A stretch of 64,000 nucleotides of DNA from Streptomyces venezuelae (GCF_008642315.1 NZ_CP029192.1:3162001-3226000), one strand, 5' to 3'. Counted from the first letter of the stretch, positions 25,094 to 33,634 are shown. Made by a program: numbers and translations. Notes: generated from the letters alone by a model not told the origin.

Positions 25094-26542
25094 TCAACTC
25101 TTGGGAAAGGCCCAGGGGTTGGCCTTGCACTTGATTCCGTCGTGCTCCAGGAACTTCGTCTGCTGCTGCATGACGGGTGCGAGCTGCCCGCTCTTCGTGC
25201 AGTCCGTGTGATTGAAGCCGAGCCGGTGACCGACCTCGTGGTTGATCAGCATCTGCCGGTACGGGTGGATGACGTTGCCGAACTTCTTCTTGACCTCGTC
25301 GCCGTAGGTGGGCGCGCCCTGCGCCCAGCGATAGGCATTGATCATCACTCGGTCCGTCGCCGCCGAATCGCACGACACGTTGTCCTGGGTCGTGTCCAGG
25401 CCGGATTTCGCACACCAGACGCCGGTCGTCCCCGGGCTCGCGAGCGTAATGACGAAATCGGGCCTGCCCGACGATATGCGCTCGAAGGTGCGGGCGCCCG
25501 CGTGGGCCCAACTGCGGTCGTCGTTCAGGGTCTTCTGCACGGCCTCCGCGAAGAGTTTCCCGTCCAGGCCGAGGCCCTTCTCGACGTCGACGCGGTAGCG
25601 GAACTTCTGTCCCTTGCCGGGCGCCTTGTCGAAGCCGGCTATCGCGTCGAAGTCGCCGGACGCCTTCAGCTTCGCGTCCAGCGGGTACGTCTTCTTCATT
25701 TTGTCGTCGTACGTCTCCGGGGCCTTCTTCTGCACCTCGGCGGGCGTGGGGCGGCGGTCCGAGCGGGACGCGGGGTCCTCGGTGTCCCGCGCGCCGCCCG
25801 CGGCCGCACGGCTCTGCGGCTCCGAGCCCTTGCCCCCGCCGACCAGCTGCCCCGCGACGACCACGGCGACCACGGTGGTCACGGCGGCGGCCACGACGAC
25901 GGTCATGGTGCGGTTGCGGCCGCGCTTCCTGCCGCCGCCGTCCGCGCCGTCCGCGAGGTCGCCGTCTCCGTTGCCGTTGTCGCCGCCGTCGGCCTCGGTG
26001 TCCCACTGGGTGACGGATGCGTACGGGTCGCGGGGGGCCCGGGGACGCACGCCCGGCCCGCGGCCCTCGCGGCCCTCGGGGAAGGCGGCGACGTAATCCT
26101 GGCGGGGGCCGGGGACGACGCCGGGGCCGGTCACGATGCGGGGGCCGGGGCCCGTGCCGGTGGCGCCGCCTCTGGTGTCGGTGTCGCCCCAGGCGCCGCC
26201 GGGCTCCCGCTGCTCCGGGTGCCCGCCGCGGACGTGCGGGACGCCGTGCGGCGGGGTGGGGCGGGGCACGCCGTGGGCGGGGGTTCCGTGCGTGGGGGTG
26301 CCGTGGGCAGGGGTTCCGTGGGCGGGAGTGCCGTGGGCAGGCGTCCCGTGGGCAGGCGTCCCGTGGGCGGGGGTGCCGTGTGGGGGCGTTCCCTCCGCGC
26401 GTGCGCCGTCCGCCGTGCGGCCCCGCCTGCGCCGGCCCGTGCCGGGCCCCGGCTGGGGGCCCACGCTCCGCGACAGTGGTGCGCCCGAGGTGCTGGTGTT
26501 GTCAGTCGTGTCTGCCGGGGCCCGGCGGCTGTGACGTCCCAC
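25094..26542 (-). CDS. Membrane-anchored DUF3152 protein, putative metalloprotease
   Basis: The protein has 482 residues. The first 215 are low-complexity and cytoplasmic, including eight HGTPA-type pentapeptides at about residues 53-94. A single membrane segment TVVVAAAVTTVVAVVVAG follows, then an extracellular DUF3152 domain from about residue 290. That domain ends with NHEVGHRLGFNH, which matches the HExxHxxGxxH zinc motif of metzincin-type peptidases. Four cysteines in the C-terminal part may form disulfides. Substrate is unknown. It lies eight bases downstream of an alpha/beta hydrolase gene and is probably cotranscribed with it. Confidence 0.88.
   Translation of the reverse strand: MGRHSRRAPADTTDNTSTSGAPLSRSVGPQPGPGTGRRRRGRTADGARAEGTPPHGTPAHGTPAHGTPAHGTPAHGTPAHGTPTHGTPAHGVPRPTPPHGVPHVRGGHPEQREPGGAWGDTDTRGGATGTGPGPRIVTGPGVVPGPRQDYVAAFPEGREGRGPGVRPRAPRDPYASVTQWDTEADGGDNGNGDGDLADGADGGGRKRGRNRTMTVVVAAAVTTVVAVVVAGQLVGGGKGSEPQSRAAAGGARDTEDPASRSDRRPTPAEVQKKAPETYDDKMKKTYPLDAKLKASGDFDAIAGFDKAPGKGQKFRYRVDVEKGLGLDGKLFAEAVQKTLNDDRSWAHAGARTFERISSGRPDFVITLASPGTTGVWCAKSGLDTTQDNVSCDSAATDRVMINAYRWAQGAPTYGDEVKKKFGNVIHPYRQMLINHEVGHRLGFNHTDCTKSGQLAPVMQQQTKFLEHDGIKCKANPWAFPKS
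26263..26386. repeat. 15-base coding tandem repeat (HGTPA units)
   Basis: About eight imperfect 15-base units encode H-G-T-P-A pentapeptides in the N-terminal part of the DUF3152 protein. Units differ at synonymous sites and one has Thr for Ala. Copy number is likely to vary between strains. Confidence 0.85.
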
Positions 26543-26550
26543 GCGCCGCC

Positions 26551-27552
26551 TCAGCTCCCCGAACCCACGCGCTCGGCACCCTGACCCACGGCATCCAACT
26601 CGCCCGTGTCGACGAGCAGTTCACGGAATCCGGTGGCCACGGTCTCGGGGTACTCCATCATCGCGACGTGTCCCGCGTCGGGCAGCGTGAGCAGCCGCGA
26701 GTCGCGGAACGCGGCGGCCGCCCTGCGCGCCATGCGGAAGGAGACGAGCAGATCGCGCCCGCCGTAGACGAGCAGGGTCGGCGCGAGCACCCGCTCGGCC
26801 TGCCGCCACAGTCCGTGCTGGCCGCCCAGCGTGTACGCGTTCACGATGCCGCGTGCCGTGCGGGCCATCGCGTCCCAGAAGTAGGGAAGCTGGAGCCTGC
26901 GCTCCATCTCGTGGACCGCAGCGGTGAACCCTTCCGGCGTGACCCTGCCGGGGTCGCCGTAACAGAGGCCCATGACGCCGCGCACCCGCTGCTCGGCCGT
27001 CCACTCCCGGGTGAGCCGGGTGAAGAGGGCGGCGACGCCCGGTACGGCGAGGAGTCCCGTCGGCACCGCCGTGCGCTGCACCCGCAGCTCGGGCAGGGCG
27101 GGCGAGACCAGCGTCAGCGTCCGGACCAGGTCGGGACGGACGGCGGCGACGCGCGTCGTGATGGCGCCGCCCAGTGAGTTCCCGAAGAGGTGGACGGGAC
27201 CGCGGCCCGCGGCGTCGAGATAGCGGATGACCGCGCGGGCGTGCCCCGTGACGGAGTAGTCCCCGTCGTCCGGTGGCGGGGAATCCCCAAAACCCGGCAG
27301 GTCGAGCGCCTCGCAGTCGACGACGTCCGCCAGCCGCGGCATCAGGGCCGACCAGTTCTGCGAGGAGCCGCCGAGCCCGTGCACGAACAGCGCGGGCGGC
27401 AGTCCGGGACCGGTCGACGGCCGCGAACGCACGGTCAGGGACAGTCCGGGCAGCGCCACGGAGTCGAGCCGCTCGCCGTCCGCGACCGCCACGACACCCG
27501 GCTTGGGGGCGACGGCGGAGGCCAGCAGGGCGGGCAGCTCGGTCGAAGACAT
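26551..27552 (-). CDS. Alpha/beta hydrolase
   Basis: This 333-residue cytoplasmic protein has the fold's usual landmarks: FVHGLGGSSQNW for the oxyanion hole, nucleophile elbow GNSLGG, an acid in VYGGRDLLVS and the catalytic His in PDAGHVAMMEYPE. The sequence resembles epoxide-hydrolase or carboxylesterase-type enzymes, and substrate cannot be predicted. The ATG at 27552 is divergent from the acidic small gene at 27787, and the 3' end is eight bases from the DUF3152 gene, suggesting a two-gene operon. Two CACGTG sites lie 22-39 bases upstream of the start. Confidence 0.88.
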   Translation of the reverse strand: MSSTELPALLASAVAPKPGVVAVADGERLDSVALPGLSLTVRSRPSTGPGLPPALFVHGLGGSSQNWSALMPRLADVVDCEALDLPGFGDSPPPDDGDYSVTGHARAVIRYLDAAGRGPVHLFGNSLGGAITTRVAAVRPDLVRTLTLVSPALPELRVQRTAVPTGLLAVPGVAALFTRLTREWTAEQRVRGVMGLCYGDPGRVTPEGFTAAVHEMERRLQLPYFWDAMARTARGIVNAYTLGGQHGLWRQAERVLAPTLLVYGGRDLLVSFRMARRAAAAFRDSRLLTLPDAGHVAMMEYPETVATGFRELLVDTGELDAVGQGAERVGSGS

Positions 27553-27786
27553 GCGGCAATGTTACGAGACGATCACGTGGTAGTTCACGTGTTCGCCGTC
27601 ACAGGTTGTGCACGGACCGCGTAGCGCCCCATGCGTGACTCTTCTACGCTCGAAGCAGCTTGTGGAGACTTGCGGAGAGAGTCATGAAGAGCGATGAATT
27701 GAGGGAGAACGGGGCACTCGCACCACACTGAGTACGAGGCCGTCGAGCACGAGGCCACCGAGTACCGCGAGGGAAGCGAGCCACAC

Positions 27787-28005
27787 ATGAGTGTCGACCC
27801 GACCGATCCCGACACGTTCGAGCCGGAGACCACCGCACCCGAGGCCGATGTCGAGGCCCCGGAGGCGGACGCGGCCGAACAGCACACGGACCTCACCCCC
27901 AGCCGGGACGACTCCCTCCAGGAGGCCGACCCGGCCGCGGCGAACGAGGCCGACCTGGCGGAGCAGGCCCGCGTCGTCAGCCTCGACGAGGACGACTACC
28001 GCTGA
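27787..28005 (+). CDS. Small acidic hypothetical protein
   Basis: The ORF is 72 codons and starts at ATG with GAGGGAAG upstream. The product is extremely acidic and disordered, rich in Asp, Glu and Ala, with a C-terminal SLDEDDYR. I recognise no function. It lies between the divergent hydrolase and the TetR gene. The 234 bases upstream contain a 15-codon ATG frame at 27684 that I do not call, and no clear promoter. Confidence 0.6.
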   Translation: MSVDPTDPDTFEPETTAPEADVEAPEADAAEQHTDLTPSRDDSLQEADPAAANEADLAEQARVVSLDEDDYR

Positions 28006-28044
28006 GCCTCGTCGAGACCTGCCCGTGTTTGCCCTGCTACGCAC

Positions 28045-28064
28045 CGTTGAACAGCCCTTCAACG
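28045..28064. promoter_or_regulatory. Inverted repeat upstream of the TetR gene, candidate operator
   Basis: CGTTGAA-CAGCCC-TTCAACG has perfect 7-base arms and a 6-base spacer, about 108 bases before the TetR start. TACGAT at 28121 could be the -10 of the TetR promoter. The repeat could be an autoregulatory site, or a weak terminator for the acidic gene, though no T-run follows. Confidence 0.4.
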
Positions 28065-28171
28065 ATGGTCCAGTCCATGAAATTCTGCGCTCGTACCGCG
28101 CACATCGCTGTTACCGAAAAGTACGATGGCGGCGCGGCGCTCACCGCACATCGGACGATTTGGGAGGCGGC

Positions 28172-28813
28172 GTGACAGCCATCGAGCAGACAGAGGCGGC
28201 ACGCCCGCGGGGCACACGCCTGCCGCGCCGTGCCCGACGCAACCAGCTCCTCGGGGCTGCCCAGGAAGTTTTCGTCGCGCAGGGCTACCACGCGGCGGCG
28301 ATGGACGACATCGCCGAGCGCGCCGGCGTCAGCAAGCCCGTGCTCTACCAGCACTTCCCGGGCAAGCTCGACCTCTACCTCGCCCTGCTCGACCAGCACT
28401 GCGAGTCACTGCTGCAGTCGGTGCGCAAGGCGCTGGCGTCCACCACGGACAACAAGCTCCGCGTCGCCGCGACGATGGACGCCTACTTCGCGTACGTGGA
28501 GGACGAGGGCGGCGCGTTCCGCCTGGTCTTCGAGTCGGACCTGACCAACGAGGCGGCCGTGCGGGAGCGCGTGGACCGCGTCACCCTGCAGTGCGCCGAG
28601 GCGATCTGCGAGGTCATCGCCGAGGACACCGGCCTGCCCCGCGACGAGGCGATGCTCCTCGCCGTGGGACTCGGCGGGTACTCGCAGGTCGTCGCGCGGT
28701 ACTGGCTGGCGAGCTCCAGCACGGTCCCGCGCGAGAAGGCGGTCCAGCTGATCACGTCGCTCGCCTGGCGCGGCATCGCGGGCTTCCCGCTGCACGGCGC
28801 CGAGGGTCACTGA
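28172..28813 (+). CDS. TetR-family transcriptional regulator
   Basis: The GTG at 28172 with GGGAGG upstream gives 213 residues. An N-terminal helix-turn-helix contains AMDDIAERAGVSKPVLYQHF, the canonical TetR recognition region, preceded by RRNQLLGAAQEVFVAQGYHA. The ligand-binding half is not assignable. The context is of core-type genes, and no obvious target operon other than the neighbours is visible. ATG and other starts further upstream in the frame lack a ribosome binding site. Confidence 0.92.
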   Translation: MTAIEQTEAARPRGTRLPRRARRNQLLGAAQEVFVAQGYHAAAMDDIAERAGVSKPVLYQHFPGKLDLYLALLDQHCESLLQSVRKALASTTDNKLRVAATMDAYFAYVEDEGGAFRLVFESDLTNEAAVRERVDRVTLQCAEAICEVIAEDTGLPRDEAMLLAVGLGGYSQVVARYWLASSSTVPREKAVQLITSLAWRGIAGFPLHGAEGH

Positions 28814-28930
28814 CCGCTGTTCGCTGACGGCGTGCACGGCCGCGGCCGTTCCCGTCCCCTCACCGGGCTAATGTGTGCTGGGTACGGCGCGGACGGCCGC
28901 GCACAGACTGACCGTCGGAGGGACAAAGCC

Positions 28931-29158
28931 GTGGAGGTCAAGATCGGCGTGCAGTACGCGCCCCGCGAGATCGTGCTGGAGAGCGGCCAGAGCGCCGAGG
29001 AAGTCGAGCACGCGGTGTCCGAGGCGCTGACCGGCAAGTCGCCGCTGCTGAGCCTCGTGGACGACCACGGCCGCAAGGTCCTGGTTCCGGCCGACCGCCT
29101 CGCGTACGTGGAGCTCGGTGAGCCCACCGCGCGCAAGGTGGGCTTCAGCGCCCTGTAG
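28931..29158 (+). CDS. DUF3107 small conserved protein
   Basis: The GTG at 28931, preceded by GGAGGGA, gives 75 residues starting MEVKIGVQYAPREI and containing a conserved-looking KVLVPADRLAYVELG segment. DUF3107 proteins are widespread in Actinobacteria and of unknown function. It is separated from the TetR gene by 117 bases and followed by a strong terminator, so it is probably monocistronic. Confidence 0.88.
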   Translation: MEVKIGVQYAPREIVLESGQSAEEVEHAVSEALTGKSPLLSLVDDHGRKVLVPADRLAYVELGEPTARKVGFSAL

Positions 29159-29180
29159 GACGCTCCTGGTGGAGCCTGAC

Positions 29181-29218
29181 GGAACGGCCCGGTGGTTGCT
29201 CAACCACCGGGCCGTTCC
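29181..29218 (+). terminator. Strong hairpin terminator after DUF3107
   Basis: Perfect 17-base arms, GGAACGGCCCGGTGGTT and its complement, flank a 4-base loop, 22 bases after the stop codon. Confidence 0.9.
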
Positions 29219-29333
29219 TGTGCGTTGTACGAGCGTACGGCGACGTCACCCGATCTTGGATGGTTGCGTTCCGGCTGCCGGGGGTAGACCGGCTACGACC
29301 GATTTGCACCGGCCGCAAGGGAGGGCACACACC

Positions 29334-29603
29334 GTGATTCTGGAAGCACTCGGCTCCATACTGCTCGGCCTGGCCCTGGCCTGGGCCGCCGCGCACCGCT
29401 ACGGGCACCGGTTGCCCACGCGTACCCTGGTCCTCTCGACGGGCCCCGCAGGCGCGCTCATCGGCGCCTTCATCACCCACATGGCGCTCGGCTCCGGGCA
29501 TGCGCCCGCGACGCTCGTGGGAGCGGCAGCGGTCTCCGTGGCCCTGCTGTCCCTGCTCCTCCGCCCCACCCGTACCAGACTGCACCGCTCAGCCACGGCG
29601 TAA
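29334..29603 (+). CDS. Small membrane protein
   Basis: The GTG at 29334, after GGGAGGGCACACACC, gives 89 residues with about three hydrophobic segments: ILEALGSILLGLALAWAAA, LSTGPAGALIGAFITHMALG and ATLVGAAAVSVALLSLLL, ending in a basic tail. I do not recognise the family. It is followed by repeat-rich intergenic DNA. Confidence 0.65.
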   Translation: MILEALGSILLGLALAWAAAHRYGHRLPTRTLVLSTGPAGALIGAFITHMALGSGHAPATLVGAAAVSVALLSLLLRPTRTRLHRSATA

Positions 29604-29916
29604 CTCCCCCCACGGGTGCGTCCACCTGCGGGCCACCTGCAACTGATCGCGCAGTTCCCCGCGCCCCCAAACCCGCCCGCACCACCACACGCCCCCTCAG
29701 GGGCGGGCCGCCGCGGGGCCCCGGGGCGGGAGCCGGGCGGTCTCCATCTGCGGGCCGCCTTTGGCTGGTCGCGCAGTTCCCCGCGCCCCCAAACCCACCG
29801 GCACCACCCTGAGGCCCCTCCAGGGGTGCGGGGGCGGTCGGAGTTTTCAGGGGCGCGGGGAACTGCGCGACCAGCCCCCACGCACCCGCACCCGAGAACG
29901 CGCCCCACGACGGGGT
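29604..29916. repeat. Repeat-rich intergenic region with three copies of a GC-rich Streptomyces-type element
   Basis: The core CGCGCAGTTCCCCGCGCCCC occurs directly at about 29650 and 29770 and inverted at about 29850 (GGGGCGCGGGGAACTGCGCG). The first two lie in a tandem duplication of about 120 bases that also includes a GCGGGCC..CCTG start and a CCCTC..GGGG hairpin. The inverted third copy can pair with either, and the region may terminate both convergent genes. The same element is a familiar dispersed repeat in streptomycete intergenic regions. Confidence 0.75.
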
Positions 29917-30654
29917 TTACGCTGCCAGGCCCAGTGCAGCCATCCGCTTGGTGTGGGCCTCGGTGATGCGGGAGAACATGCGGCCGACCTCCGCGAGGTC
30001 GAAGCCGTCGGCGACGCCGCCGACCAGCATCGTCGACAGGGCGTCCCGGTCGGCGACGACCCGCTGCGACTGCGAGAGGGCCTCGCCCATCAGCCGCCGC
30101 GCCCAGAGCGCGAGCCGCCCGCCCACGCGCGGGTCCGCCTCGATCGCGGCGCGCACCTTCTCCACGGCGAAGCTCGCGTGCCCCGTGTCGTCGAGCACAC
30201 CGAGCACCAGCGCACGCGTGTCGCCGTCGAGGCGGGCCGCGACCTCGCGGTAGAAGTCGCTGGCGATCGAGTCGCCGACGTACGCCTTGACAAGGCCTTC
30301 GAGCCAGTCGGACGGCGCGGTCTGCCGGTGGAAGCCGTCCAGCGCGGCCACGAACGGCTCCATCGCGTCGGTCGGCTCCACGCCGATCGCCGAGAGCCGG
30401 TCCCTGAGCTGCTCGAAGTGGTGAAACTCGGCCGACGCCATCTTCGCGAGCTCCGCCTTGTCGCCGAGCGTCGGCGCGAGCTTCGCGTCCTCCGCGAGCC
30501 GCTCGAACGCGGCGAGCTCCCCGTAGGCGAGCGCGCCGAGGAGGTCCACGACAGCGGCGCGGTACTGCGGCTCGGTGGCGGCTTTCGCCCAGTCCTGGGC
30601 GGCGATACCGGTGGGCTCGGGGGCGGATTCTGCAGGGGTGTCGGGGGTCTCCAT
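29917..30654 (-). CDS. Ferritin-like fold protein, MiaE-like
   Basis: The ATG at 30654 gives 245 residues, mostly helical. Candidate di-iron ligands are spread over helices: GELAAFERLAE, AEFHHFEQL and DDTGHASFAVEK. The family (MiaE_2-like ferritin fold) is named for a tRNA hydroxylase but its own function is unproven. An earlier in-frame ATG at 30720 is possible, since the chosen ATG has no clear ribosome binding site; similarity begins after the Pro/Glu-rich N terminus. It is divergent from the DEAD-box helicase. Confidence 0.8.
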   Translation of the reverse strand: METPDTPAESAPEPTGIAAQDWAKAATEPQYRAAVVDLLGALAYGELAAFERLAEDAKLAPTLGDKAELAKMASAEFHHFEQLRDRLSAIGVEPTDAMEPFVAALDGFHRQTAPSDWLEGLVKAYVGDSIASDFYREVAARLDGDTRALVLGVLDDTGHASFAVEKVRAAIEADPRVGGRLALWARRLMGEALSQSQRVVADRDALSTMLVGGVADGFDLAEVGRMFSRITEAHTKRMAALGLAA

Positions 30655-31024
30655 GAAGCGCACAATAGCCCGCCTGCCGGACGGCGTAAGGCCCTGGTCA
30701 GTGACTGTGACGACGACCATGTGACCAATTCGCCGGACACACATGCGAGATTACGCGGTACAGTGGTAATGCGCCTGCCGAATATTCGACGGGCCGTACG
30801 AATGAGGATGCCCGGTCGGTGGCCCGATCGGCTCCGACCCGACAGCCCTCCGGGCGGTACGCACAGGTGCGTGCGGCACGAGGAGGGAACCTCAGCGGTA
30901 AGAGCGCTCGAGCGCCGGCAGTGGTCCCGCGCCCCCGGCCCGCCCCCCAAGCGGCCGGCGGTAGTGGCACGGTCACGACCCCCAGCGTTCGCCTCACGCC
31001 GCGTCTCACAGAAGAGGCATAGCC
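30655..31024. promoter_or_regulatory. Divergent intergenic region upstream of the DEAD-box helicase
   Basis: This 370-base stretch separates the ferritin-like gene and the helicase. TACAGT near 30760 could be a -10 element for the helicase, giving a 5' untranslated region of roughly 250 bases; no good -35 is seen. The helicase reading frame is closed by TAG at 30962-30964, which limits how far upstream its start can lie. Confidence 0.35.
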
Positions 31025-33634
31025 CTGACTACGACTTTCCGAGAGCTCGGGATCCTTCCCGAGACGGCCGAGGCCCTCGAAGCCGTCGGCATCATCAACC
31101 CCTTTCCCATCCAGGAGCTGACGCTCCCCGTCGCCCTCTCCGGCACGGACGTCATCGGCCAGGCCAAGACCGGCACCGGCAAGACGCTCGGCTTCGGCCT
31201 CCCGATCCTCGAGCGCGTGACCGTCCCCGCGGACGTCGAGGCGGGCCGTGCGAAGCCGGAGCAGCTGACCGAGGCGCCGCAGGCCCTCGTCGTCGTTCCC
31301 ACGCGCGAGCTGTGCCAGCAGGTGACGAACGACCTCCTGACCGCCGGCAAGGCGCGCAACGTCCGCGTCCTCGCCATATACGGCGGCCGGGCCTACGAAC
31401 CGCAGGTCGAGGCCCTCAAGAAGGGCGTCGACGTGGTCGTCGGCACCCCGGGCCGGCTGCTCGACCTCGCGGGCCAGCGCAAGCTCGACCTCAAGCACGT
31501 CAAGTGCCTGGTTCTCGACGAGGCCGACGAGATGCTCGACCTGGGCTTCCTGCCCGACGTCGAGAAGATCATCAACATGCTTCCCGCGAAGCGCCAGACG
31601 ATGCTGTTCTCGGCGACCATGCCGGGCGCGGTCATCGGCCTCGCGCGGCGGTACATGTCGCAGCCCACGCACATCCGCGCCACCGCGCCGGACGACGAGG
31701 GCCAGACCGTCGCGAACACGAAGCAGTTCGTGTACCGCGCGCACAACATGGACAAGCCCGAGATGGTCTCGCGCATCCTCCAGGCCGAGGGCCGCGGACT
31801 CGCGATGATCTTCTGCCGTACGAAGCGGACGGCCGCCGACATCGCCGAGCAGCTGGAGCGCCGGGGCTTCGCCTCGGGCGCCGTGCACGGCGACCTCGGG
31901 CAGGGCGCGCGCGAGCAGGCGCTGCGCGCGTTCCGCAACGGCAAGGTGGACGTGCTGGTCTGCACGGACGTGGCCGCGCGCGGCATCGACGTCGGTGGCG
32001 TCACGCACGTCATCAACTACCAGTCCCCCGAGGACGAGAAGACGTACCTGCACCGCATCGGCCGCACCGGCCGCGCGGGCGCCAAGGGCATCGCGATCAC
32101 GCTGGTCGACTGGGACGACATCCCGCGCTGGCAGCTGATCAACAAGGCGCTCGACCTCGGGTTCAACGACCCGGTCGAGACGTACTCCAGCTCCCCGCAC
32201 CTCTACGAGGACCTGGACATCCCGGCGGGCACCAAGGGTGTGCTGCCCCGCTCCGAGCGGACCCGTGCGGGTCTGGGCGCGGAGGAGGTCGAGGACCTCG
32301 GCGAGACCGGTGGCCGCGGCCGCGGTGGCCGCTCCGGCGGTCGTACGCAGGACCGTGACCGTGACCGCGGTCGGGACCGCGGGCGTGACAGGGACAGGGA
32401 CCGGGACCGTGACAGGGACCGTTCGGGCCCGGCGGCCGCCGAGGGCGAGCGCGCCGCGCGTACGCCGCGTCGTCGCCGCCGTACCCGTGGCGGAAGCCCG
32501 CTCGAAGCCGCCGCGTCGGCTCCGGCCGCTCAGGCGGTCGAGGCGAGCTCCCCGGTCGCCGAGGTGAGCGCGCCGGTGGCCGAGGCGACCGAGCCGCGCA
32601 CGCCGCGTCGCCGTCGGCGCACGCGTTCCGGCGCGTCGTCCGACACCGCTCAGGCCACGGCCGGGACCGCGACCGTCGTCGAGGCGGAGGCGCCCGCGCC
32701 GGCCGCCGTCGAGGCGGAGGCTCCGGCCACGAAGCCGCGCCGCCGCACCCGCAAGGCCGCGGAGAAGGCGCCCGAGGCTGCCACGCCCGAGGCCACCACG
32801 GAGGCCTCGGCGGAGGCCCCCGCCGAGGAGAAGCCGAAGCGCCGTACGCGCAAGGCCGCGGACAAGGCCGTCGAGGCCGCAGCTCCCGAGGCCGCCGTCG
32901 AGGCACCGGCCGAGGACAAGCCCAAGCGCCGCACCCGCAAGGCCGCGGCCAAGGCTCCCGAGGCAACCGCCCCCGAGGCCACCGCGACCGATGCCGAGGC
33001 CGAGAAGCCCAAGCGCCGCACTCGCAAGGCCACGGAGAAGGCACCCGAGGCCGCTGTCGCCGAGGCTCCGGTCGAGGAGAAGCCGAAGCGCCGCACCCGC
33101 AAGGTTGCGGACAAGGCTCCTGAGGCTGCCGTCGCCGAGGTCACCGCGACCGACGCCGAGGCCGAGAAGCCGAAGCGCCGCACCCGCAAGACCACCGCCA
33201 AGGCACCCGAGGCCGCCGCTCCCGAGGCCGTCGCCGAGGCCCCCGCCGAGGACAAGCCGAAGCGTCGCACCCGCAAGGCCGCCGCCAAGGCACCCGAGGC
33301 CGTCGCCGAGACTCCGGTCGAGGAGAAGCCCAAGCGCCGCACCCGCAAGGCTGCGGAGAAGGCACCGGAGGCCGCCGCCGCCGAGGTCACCGCGACCGAC
33401 GCCGAGGCCGAGAAGCCCAAGCGCCGCACCCGCAAGGCCGCGGCCAAGGCTCCGGAGGCAACCGCCCCCGAGGCCGGGATTCCGGCGCAGGCGACGGAGG
33501 AGCCCAAGCCCCGCCGTCGTACGCGCAAGGCCGCTGCCGCCCCGGCGGAGGCGGCCGAGGCCGAGGCGACCGCCCCGGCTCCGCGCCGTCGCACGCGCAA
33601 GAAGGCGGAAGCCGTGGAGGCGCCGGAGGGCTGA
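31025..33634 (+). CDS. DEAD-box ATP-dependent RNA helicase with long basic repeat tail; apparent CTG start
   Basis: All helicase motifs are present: FPIQ at residues 27-30, AKTGTGKT at about 46, PTRELCQQ, TPGR, DEAD at about 166, SAT, ARGID and HRIGRTGRAG at about 343. The first ATG/GTG/TTG in frame is the GTG at 31217, which would remove the Q motif and motif I. Upstream, the frame closes at TAG 30962 and holds no standard start, but CTG at 31025 follows GAAGAGG by seven bases and begins CTG-ACT-ACG-ACT, matching the family N terminus TTTFRELGILP. From there it has 869 residues. Beyond residue 415 an RG/RD-rich segment and a Lys/Arg/Glu/Ala repeat tail follow. Confidence 0.92.
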   Translation: MTTTFRELGILPETAEALEAVGIINPFPIQELTLPVALSGTDVIGQAKTGTGKTLGFGLPILERVTVPADVEAGRAKPEQLTEAPQALVVVPTRELCQQVTNDLLTAGKARNVRVLAIYGGRAYEPQVEALKKGVDVVVGTPGRLLDLAGQRKLDLKHVKCLVLDEADEMLDLGFLPDVEKIINMLPAKRQTMLFSATMPGAVIGLARRYMSQPTHIRATAPDDEGQTVANTKQFVYRAHNMDKPEMVSRILQAEGRGLAMIFCRTKRTAADIAEQLERRGFASGAVHGDLGQGAREQALRAFRNGKVDVLVCTDVAARGIDVGGVTHVINYQSPEDEKTYLHRIGRTGRAGAKGIAITLVDWDDIPRWQLINKALDLGFNDPVETYSSSPHLYEDLDIPAGTKGVLPRSERTRAGLGAEEVEDLGETGGRGRGGRSGGRTQDRDRDRGRDRGRDRDRDRDRDRDRSGPAAAEGERAARTPRRRRRTRGGSPLEAAASAPAAQAVEASSPVAEVSAPVAEATEPRTPRRRRRTRSGASSDTAQATAGTATVVEAEAPAPAAVEAEAPATKPRRRTRKAAEKAPEAATPEATTEASAEAPAEEKPKRRTRKAADKAVEAAAPEAAVEAPAEDKPKRRTRKAAAKAPEATAPEATATDAEAEKPKRRTRKATEKAPEAAVAEAPVEEKPKRRTRKVADKAPEAAVAEVTATDAEAEKPKRRTRKTTAKAPEAAAPEAVAEAPAEDKPKRRTRKAAAKAPEAVAETPVEEKPKRRTRKAAEKAPEAAAAEVTATDAEAEKPKRRTRKAAAKAPEATAPEAGIPAQATEEPKPRRRTRKAAAAPAEAAEAEATAPAPRRRTRKKAEAVEAPEG
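32740..33612 (+). repeat. Coding repeat array, RRTRK units in the helicase tail
   Basis: About eleven units of the type KPKRRTRKAAxKAPEA, interspersed with acidic Ala/Glu/Pro linkers, make up the C-terminal third of the helicase. Several units are grouped into longer repeats sharing the linker TATDAEAEKPKRRTRK. The tail is highly basic-acidic alternating and probably disordered, suited to RNA binding. Confidence 0.85.

Noticed and set aside
26263..26386. Short regular repeats as a possible CRISPR array
   Set aside because: The 15-base units are contiguous, in frame and encode HGTPA; there are no unique spacers.
27684..27731. 15-codon ATG frame upstream of the acidic small gene
   Set aside because: It has a fair ribosome site but is very short, out of frame with the next gene and has no other support.
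29761..32358. 865-codon plus-strand frame across the ferritin-like gene and helicase start
   Set aside because: It is antisense to one gene and out of frame with the other, with no recognisable motif.
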